A stretch of DNA of 11,631 bases from an uncultured Lacticaseibacillus sp. (GTDB lineage Bacteria > Bacillota > Bacilli > Lactobacillales > Lactobacillaceae), in contig CAKQZO010000044.1 of the NCBI GenBank assembly GCA_934293835.1, positions 1 through 11,631 on the forward strand, in the 5' to 3' direction. Each line of letters starts with the position of its first letter. The stretch's first letter is position 1. The position numbers and the translations under genes are program-made. The notes beneath the pieces are model-generated. The model was not told the origin of the DNA, did not search any database, and saw nothing but the letters and a program-made list of their open reading frames with translations. Of this stretch, positions 7,383 to 11,631 are shown piece after piece.

Positions 7383-7411
7383 ATTATAACGGTTTATTGG
7401 ATTCTGAGCAA
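7383..7411 (-). promoter_or_regulatory. Promoter of the walRK operon
   Basis: On the minus strand TTGCTC (7411-7406) and a perfect TATAAT (7388-7383) are 17 nt apart. Transcription would start near 7376, leaving a leader of about 22 nt before the walR ATG that contains the AAGGAGG site. The -35 matches the consensus at only three positions. The promoter is back to back with the plus-strand promoter at 7430-7457. Confidence 0.72.
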
Positions 7412-7429
7412 AACCGCCGCGAGACTGTG

Positions 7430-7457
7430 TTCAAAGGCGCGAAGACAGGCGTACAAT
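7430..7457 (+). promoter_or_regulatory. Probable promoter of the alpha/beta hydrolase gene
   Basis: TTCAAA (7430-7435) and TACAAT (7452-7457) are separated by 16 nt. A start near 7464 would give a leader of about 20 nt carrying AGGAGG at 7469-7474. The -35 is weak and spacing is one short of optimum, so this is a moderate call supported mainly by position. Confidence 0.45.
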
Positions 7458-7483
7458 AGTGAGTTATCAGGAGGAAAATGCCG

Positions 7484-8155
7484 ATGGAAATCCACGTAAA
7501 CCAGATCAAGCTTTTTTATACTCAAACCGGGACCGGGCCGGCGTGCCTCTTGCTGCACGGCAACGGCGAAGACCACACGCTGTTCACCGACTTGATCCCC
7601 AAGCTGGCCCGCGACTACACCGTCTACGCCTTAGACGCCCGCGATCACGGCCAAAGCCAAGCTAATCTGCCGCTGTCTTATCAGTTGATGGCCGATGACG
7701 TGATGGCCTTTACCGCCGCCCTCGGCCTCGACAGCATCAACCTCGTCGGCTTCTCAGACGGCGCGATCGTCTCGCTGCTGGTCGCCAGCCAGCGCCCCAG
7801 CCTCGTCCACAAGGTCGTTTTGGCCGGCGGCAACCTCACGCCTCAAGGGGTGCACCCTGCCGCGCGCATCAACGTCCGCTTCAATAATTGGCGCCACCGC
7901 GACCCTAAATTAGAATTAATGCTGAATGAACCCCACATCGCGACGGCCACCTTGAGGCGCATCACCGCCCAGGCATTCGTCATCGCCGGCGAACACGATG
8001 TGATCAAGAAAGAAGAGACGATTGCCATCGCCAGCGGGATTCCAACAAGCATCTTGCGCATCGTCCCCGGTGCCAGCCACGACTCGTATGTGAAGGATAA
8101 CGCGCAGTTTTACCATTACATCGCCGCGTTCTTGCAGCCGTTCCGTGCTGAATAA
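7484..8155 (+). CDS. Small alpha/beta hydrolase
   Basis: A 223-aa cytoplasmic alpha/beta-hydrolase-fold enzyme with no signal peptide. The start is placed at ATG 7484, 9 nt after AGGAGG (7469-7474); the ATG at 7478 is only 3 nt from that site. Seen (numbering from 7484): oxyanion-hole motif LLLHGNG (22-28), DARDHGQS (51-58), nucleophile Ser91 in GFSDG (89-93), acid Asp172 in GEHDV, and His199 in GASHDS. All three triad positions are intact. The cap between strands 6 and 7 is only about 43 residues, giving a total shorter than the usual 260-300 aa. The pattern resembles lactonase or esterase members such as 3-oxoadipate enol-lactonase-like proteins, but the substrate cannot be told from sequence. 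It is divergent from walR and probably monocistronic, since the next gene has its own promoter. Confidence 0.9.
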   Translation: MEIHVNQIKLFYTQTGTGPACLLLHGNGEDHTLFTDLIPKLARDYTVYALDARDHGQSQANLPLSYQLMADDVMAFTAALGLDSINLVGFSDGAIVSLLVASQRPSLVHKVVLAGGNLTPQGVHPAARINVRFNNWRHRDPKLELMLNEPHIATATLRRITAQAFVIAGEHDVIKKEETIAIASGIPTSILRIVPGASHDSYVKDNAQFYHYIAAFLQPFRAE

Positions 8156-8179
8156 TTTTTGTATATTTTCCCAAAAAGC

Positions 8180-8208
8180 TTGCATATTCTGTGAATTGGG
8201 TATATATT
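8180..8208 (+). promoter_or_regulatory. Probable promoter of the transporter-argGH unit
   Basis: TTGCAT (8180-8185) and TATATT (8203-8208) are 17 nt apart in an AT-rich gap that contrasts with the GC-rich genes around it. Transcription would start near 8215. The leader of about 27 nt is too short for a T-box or riboswitch. A weaker alternative is TTGTAT (8159-8164) with CATATT (8183-8188), 18-nt spacer. Confidence 0.6.
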
Positions 8209-8221
8209 CAATAAAAATTCA
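8208..8221 (+). promoter_or_regulatory. Candidate ArgR/AhrC operator (ARG box)
   Basis: TCAAT-AAAA-ATTCA differs at one position from the ARG-box core TGAAT-N4-ATTCA known for ArgR/AhrC repressors. It overlaps the end of the -10 and the predicted start of transcription, where binding would repress. A second, poorer match, TGGGT-ATAT-ATTCA, lies at 8197-8210 and overlaps it. A lone TGAAT half-site is at 8192-8196. The location upstream of a unit ending in argGH makes arginine control plausible. AT-rich DNA produces such matches by chance, so this is an inference. Confidence 0.45.
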
Positions 8222-8241
8222 GTTTTAGGAGTTGGCGGGAA

Positions 8242-9684
8242 ATGAGAAAAATGAAACGGTGGGTCATCGCCTTAATCGCCGGATTGGCATTCATCATCGC
8301 CGGCGCAGCACATCCAGTAGACGCGGCAACGAGTCGTGTTCAAGCGATCAAAGACCGCGGCTATATCACCGTGGGTCTCTCTGCCGACTACGCGCCACTG
8401 GAATTCCACGCGACGGTTAACGGCCAAGACAAGATCGTCGGCGCCGATGTCTCCTTGGCGCGCAAGATTGCCAAGGATATGGGCGTCAAGTTGCAGATCA
8501 AGGAAATGGGCTTCGACGCTTTGATCGGCGGTTTGAAAACCGGTAAAGTTGACATGGTTATCTCGGGGATGAGTAAGACTCCTGAGCGGGCCAAGCAGGT
8601 CAACTTCTCGAAGCCTTACATGTATGAGAAACAGATCGTCGTCATTCGCAAGGCCGACAAGAGCAAATACAAGAACGTGGCCGACTTCGACGGGGCAACC
8701 GTCGGCGCACAAAAGCAAACGACGCAAGAAGCCATCGCCAAGGCGCAACTGCCAGGCGCGAAGATTCACAGCCTGCAAAAGGCCAACGATGTGGTCGCCC
8801 AGGTGTCTTACAACAAACTCGATGCCGGGGTCATGAGTTCGATCATCGCCGGGGCCTACGTTCAGAAGAACAAGAGCCTGATGATGGTCGACCCGCATTT
8901 TGCCACCTCGGCTTCACCAACGGTCGTCGCACTGCCGAAGAACGACACGGCGCTGACGGCGCAGATCAACCAGTCGATCGCTTCAATGAAGAAACAAGGC
9001 CTCTGGAAGAAATACCTCAACCAAGCCTACACCTTGCAGAACCAATCTGATGGGTTCTGGCACAAATACGGCAACTACTTCGTCAAAGGGGCGCTGAACA
9101 CCTTGCTCTTCGCCTTGCTGACGGTCATCGCCGGGACGGTCATCGGGACGCTACTCGCCTTGATGCGGCGCAGCAAGGTCTGGATCCTCAAGGCGATCGG
9201 GGCGGTTTACGTCGAATTCATTCGCGGCACACCGCTGATGGTGCAAGCCTTCATCGTTTTCTTCGGGACGCAGGTCCTCGGGCTCAGCCTTTCTGCTTTT
9301 GCCGCTGGGGCGATCGCTATGGGGATCAACTCCGGGGCGTACGTCGCTGAGATCATTCGCTCCGGGTTGAACTCCGTGTCGATCGGCCAAACCGAAGCCG
9401 CCCGTTCGCTGGGATTGTCGAGCAAGCAAACCACGCAATACGTGGTCTTGCCCCAGGCGATCAAGAACATCTGGCCGGCGTTGGGGAACGAATTCGTCAC
9501 CGATATCAAGGAAAGTTCCGTGCTTTCCGTCATCGGGGCTTCCGAGCTGATGTTTGAAGGTTCGACCGTTCAAGGCGCTTCCTTCCAGCCTTTCTTCCCG
9601 ATGTTCGTTGTCGCCTTGATCTACTTCGCGATGACCTTCATCTTGACTCGCGCACTCGGCTTGGTTGAGCGCCGCATGAACTAA
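8242..9684 (+). CDS. Amino-acid ABC transporter, fused substrate-binding protein and permease
   Basis: A 480-aa fusion importing a polar amino acid. Seen: a signal or anchor segment (about 6-24) with possible cleavage near VDA-A (28), a family 3-type binding domain about 32-265 with SADYAPLEF (47-55) and SGMSKTPERAK (108-118; Arg116 is the usual ligand carboxylate contact), then a His/Gln/Arg-type permease domain about 280-478 with roughly five membrane segments. The EAA loop for docking the ATPase is intact (GQTEAARSLG, 382-391, and LPQAI, 403-407). The architecture is that of GlnP-like proteins of lactic acid bacteria but with one binding domain. No ATPase gene is present downstream, so a GlnQ-like ATPase must come from elsewhere. 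The start has AGGAG at 8227-8231, 10 nt away. argG follows after 53 nt with no terminator, which suggests a substrate linked to arginine metabolism (arginine, citrulline, glutamine or similar). Confidence 0.93.
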   Translation: MRKMKRWVIALIAGLAFIIAGAAHPVDAATSRVQAIKDRGYITVGLSADYAPLEFHATVNGQDKIVGADVSLARKIAKDMGVKLQIKEMGFDALIGGLKTGKVDMVISGMSKTPERAKQVNFSKPYMYEKQIVVIRKADKSKYKNVADFDGATVGAQKQTTQEAIAKAQLPGAKIHSLQKANDVVAQVSYNKLDAGVMSSIIAGAYVQKNKSLMMVDPHFATSASPTVVALPKNDTALTAQINQSIASMKKQGLWKKYLNQAYTLQNQSDGFWHKYGNYFVKGALNTLLFALLTVIAGTVIGTLLALMRRSKVWILKAIGAVYVEFIRGTPLMVQAFIVFFGTQVLGLSLSAFAAGAIAMGINSGAYVAEIIRSGLNSVSIGQTEAARSLGLSSKQTTQYVVLPQAIKNIWPALGNEFVTDIKESSVLSVIGASELMFEGSTVQGASFQPFFPMFVVALIYFAMTFILTRALGLVERRMN

Positions 9685-9737
9685 CTCACTGCTAATCCTT
9701 GCATTCACGCAAACACTTTTCTAGGAGGAACTTAATT

Positions 9738-10964
9738 ATGACTCAAAAAATCGTTTTGGCTTATTCCGGTGGTTTGGACACTTCTGTTGCGATTCCTTGG
9801 TTGAAGGACAAAGGCTACGACGAGATCATCGCCGTCTGCTTGAACGTCGGCCAACCCGGTGCAGACATGGACTTCATTCAGAAGAAGGCCTTGGAAGTCG
9901 GCGCCGCTGAATCCTACGCGATCGACGCGCAAGACGAATTTGCCGACAAGTATGTGGCCCCTGTGATCAAGGCCAACGCCTTGTATGAAGGCGACTACCC
10001 GCTGGTGTCCGCCTTGTCTCGGCCTTTGATCATCGACCACCTCGTCAAGATTGCCCATGACCATGGTGCCACCGCCATCGCCCATGGCTCGACTGGTAAG
10101 GGGAACGATCAGGTTCGTTTTGAAGCGGCGATTCACGCTCTCGACCCTGACATGAAGATCGAAGCGCCGATCCGTGACTTCCACTGGTCTCGTGAAGAAG
10201 AGATCGACTACGCCAAAGACCACAACGTACCAGTGCCGATCGGCAAGAAGTCCCCTTACTCTATCGACTGCAACCTCTGGGGCCGCGCCAACGAAGCCGG
10301 CATCCTCGAAAACCCATGGAACCAAGCACCTGATGATGCTTGGGGCATGAGCGTCAGCCCAGAAGAAGCACCTGATGAAGCCACCTTCCTCGACCTGACT
10401 TTTGAAAAAGGCTTACCGGTCGCCATCAACGGCACCCCAATGCCTCTGGCAACGCTGATCAAGAACCTCAACCAGATCGCCGGCGACAACGGCATCGGCC
10501 GCATCGACAAGATCGAAAACCGGATGGTCGGCATCAAGTCGCGTGAAGTCTACGAAGCCCCAGGTGCCGCGGTGATCATGACCGCCCATCACGAATTGGA
10601 AAACCTCACCTTGGAGCGCGACATCGCCCACTACAAGCCACTGATCGAACAACAGATCACCAACATGATCTACGAAGCCAAGTGGATCACCCCGCTGTTC
10701 GATGCCTTGATGGCCTTCGTCGACGAAACCCAGAAGAACGTCAATGGCGTTGTGAAGATGAAGCTGTACAAGGGTAACGTCACGGCGGTTGCACGGAAGT
10801 CCGAGAACTCCTTGTACGACGAGAACCTGGCGACCTACACCAGCGCCGACTCCTTCGATCAAGAAGCCGCTGCCGGCTTCATCAAGCTCTGGACGCTGCC
10901 AGGCACCGTTTACGAACAAGTGAACCACGTGCACTCACAAGCCAAGGAAACTGCTAATGACTGA
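9738..10964 (+). CDS. argG: Argininosuccinate synthase
   Basis: A 408-aa cytoplasmic enzyme that joins citrulline and aspartate with ATP to form argininosuccinate, AMP and pyrophosphate, the penultimate step of arginine synthesis. Seen: the PP-loop AYSGGLDTS (8-16), the second signature [13 protein letters not shown] (117-129), with Ser where many homologues have Cys, the [10 protein letters not shown] segment (179-188) and the conserved [17 protein letters not shown] stretch (254-270). The length is normal for the bacterial enzyme. The start is ATG at 9738, with AGGAGG at 9723-9728 nine nt upstream; the frame is open 13 codons further up, without support. It is preceded by the transporter (53 nt) and overlaps argH by 8 nt, so the synthase and lyase are translationally linked. 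Confidence 0.97.
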   Translation: MTQKIVLAYSGGLDTSVAIPWLKDKGYDEIIAVCLNVGQPGADMDFIQKKALEVGAAESYAIDAQDEFADKYVAPVIKANALYEGDYPLVSALSRPLIIDHLVKIAHDHGATAIAHGSTGKGNDQVRFEAAIHALDPDMKIEAPIRDFHWSREEEIDYAKDHNVPVPIGKKSPYSIDCNLWGRANEAGILENPWNQAPDDAWGMSVSPEEAPDEATFLDLTFEKGLPVAINGTPMPLATLIKNLNQIAGDNGIGRIDKIENRMVGIKSREVYEAPGAAVIMTAHHELENLTLERDIAHYKPLIEQQITNMIYEAKWITPLFDALMAFVDETQKNVNGVVKMKLYKGNVTAVARKSENSLYDENLATYTSADSFDQEAAAGFIKLWTLPGTVYEQVNHVHSQAKETAND

Positions 10965-11631
10965 TAAATTATGGGGTGGTCGTTTTACCCAAAAGGCTGC
11001 GGCATGGGTCGACAAGTTCGGCGCATCGATCAGCTTCGATCAACAGATGGCGCATGAAGACCTCGAAGGCTCGCTCGCCCATGTGGCGATGCTTGGCAAG
11101 ACCAAGATCATCCCGCAAGAAGACGCCGACGCGATCACCGCTGGCCTCCACCAGCTGCAACAGAAGCTCGATGCCGGTGAGCTCCACTTCACCGTCGCCA
11201 ACGAAGACATTCACCTGAATCTCGAAAGCATGCTGACGGACTTGATCGGCCCGGTTGCCGGCAAGCTCCACACCGCGCGCAGCCGCAACGACCAAGTCGC
11301 CACCGACTTACACCTGTGGCTCAAGCACCGCCTGCCAGAACTGATGAACGCGATTTCCGGCCTGCAAAGCGTGCTGGTTGCTAAGGCCGCCGAACACGCC
11401 GGCACGATCATGCCTGGCTACACGCACCTGCAACACGCCCAGCCGATCACTTACGGGCATTACCTGCTGGCCTACTTCGAGATGTTCCAGCGTGACTACG
11501 AGCGCTTCGCCTTCAACCAAAAGCATACCGACAAGCTGCCCCTCGGCGCGGCCGCACTGGCCGGCACGACGTTCCCGATCGATCGGGAGTTTGTCGCCGA
11601 GCAGTTGGGCTTTGACGAAGTTTACCACAAC
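10957..11631 (+). CDS. argH: Argininosuccinate lyase, 5' part (cut by the window end)
   Basis: The first 225 codons of argininosuccinate lyase, which splits argininosuccinate into arginine and fumarate; the full protein is about 460 aa. Seen: the [10 protein letters not shown] start typical of the family, EDIH (83-86), [13 protein letters not shown] (105-117) and [12 protein letters not shown] (153-164), whose His157 corresponds to the catalytic base region. The fumarase-family signature (SSxMPQKKNP type) would lie beyond the window. No stop or frameshift is seen up to base 11631. The ATG lies inside the end of argG (overlap 10957-10964, ATGACTGA), with AAGGAA at 10944-10949, 7 nt upstream. 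It is the last visible gene of the transporter-argG-argH unit. Confidence 0.97.
   Translation, partial: MTDKLWGGRFTQKAAAWVDKFGASISFDQQMAHEDLEGSLAHVAMLGKTKIIPQEDADAITAGLHQLQQKLDAGELHFTVANEDIHLNLESMLTDLIGPVAGKLHTARSRNDQVATDLHLWLKHRLPELMNAISGLQSVLVAKAAEHAGTIMPGYTHLQHAQPITYGHYLLAYFEMFQRDYERFAFNQKHTDKLPLGAAALAGTTFPIDREFVAEQLGFDEVYHN

Noticed and set aside
7354..7477. WalR autoregulatory box (TGTWAH-N5-TGTWAH) upstream of walR
   Set aside because: I looked on both strands and saw no pair of hexamers close to the consensus.
8135..8160. Possible terminator after the hydrolase (CAGC/GCTG stem followed by a T-run)
   Set aside because: The stem is only 4-5 bp, lies inside the coding end and is separated from the T-tract by AATAA, so it is too weak to call.
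9699..9712. Small inverted repeat TTGC-ATTCAC-GCAA before argG, with an ATTCA half-site
   Set aside because: Four-bp arms with no T-tract beyond TTTT seven nt later; neither a convincing terminator nor a full ARG box.
1..11631. Mobile elements, CRISPR arrays, tRNA, rRNA, T-boxes or riboswitches
   Set aside because: No transposase, long repeats, regularly spaced repeats or recognisable structured leaders were seen; the leaders of walR and the transporter are under about 30 nt.

Overview
The window looks like chromosomal DNA of a GC-rich lactobacillus-type Bacillota (Lactobacillaceae; the proteins feel closest to Lacticaseibacillus or a neighbouring genus, recalled from memory and not checked by a search). 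The reasons are a WalRK (YycFG) two-component operon with its yycH, yycI and walJ accessory genes followed by htrA, AGGAGG-type ribosome binding sites, an amino-acid ABC transporter in which the binding protein is fused to the permease, and argG-argH in tandem. Codon third positions are strongly GC-rich throughout and I see no compositional island, insertion sequence, CRISPR array, rRNA or tRNA.

Left part (1-7353, minus strand). Reading from the right, a sigma-A-like promoter at about 7411-7383 drives walR, walK, yycH, yycI and walJ. These genes are packed with 8 nt gaps or short overlaps, except for 24 nt before walJ, and the unit ends in an intrinsic terminator at 1715-1682. htrA follows as a separate unit closed by a strong terminator at 172-125. 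This is the cell-wall homeostasis system of low-GC Gram-positives: WalK senses at the membrane, WalR regulates wall-hydrolase genes, YycH and YycI modulate WalK from outside the membrane, WalJ is a metallo-beta-lactamase-fold nuclease, and HtrA is a membrane-anchored quality-control protease. The first 120 bases hold no gene, but they carry a probable minus-strand promoter with an extended -10, two copies of TTTGCAC and an imperfect 20-bp dyad.

Right part (7430-11631, plus strand). A small alpha/beta hydrolase is transcribed divergently from walR. After an 86-nt gap with a promoter and a candidate ArgR operator come a 480-aa amino-acid transporter (binding protein plus permease, no ATPase in the window), argG and the first 225 codons of argH. 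These three look like one arginine-responsive unit: uptake of an amino acid coupled to conversion of citrulline and aspartate to arginine.

The gene content is mostly ordinary. I found no convincing undescribed system. The points most worth a second look are the candidate ARG box and the ATPase-less transporter coupled to argGH, the conservation in WalK of the four residues that bind zinc in Staphylococcus aureus WalK, a polar insert in the WalK kinase core, serine-rich inserts in HtrA, and the regulatory-looking DNA at the left edge. Several gene starts were adjusted from ribosome-binding-site spacing: htrA 1572, yycH 4740, hydrolase 7484, argG 9738, and walJ with a TTG start at 2575.
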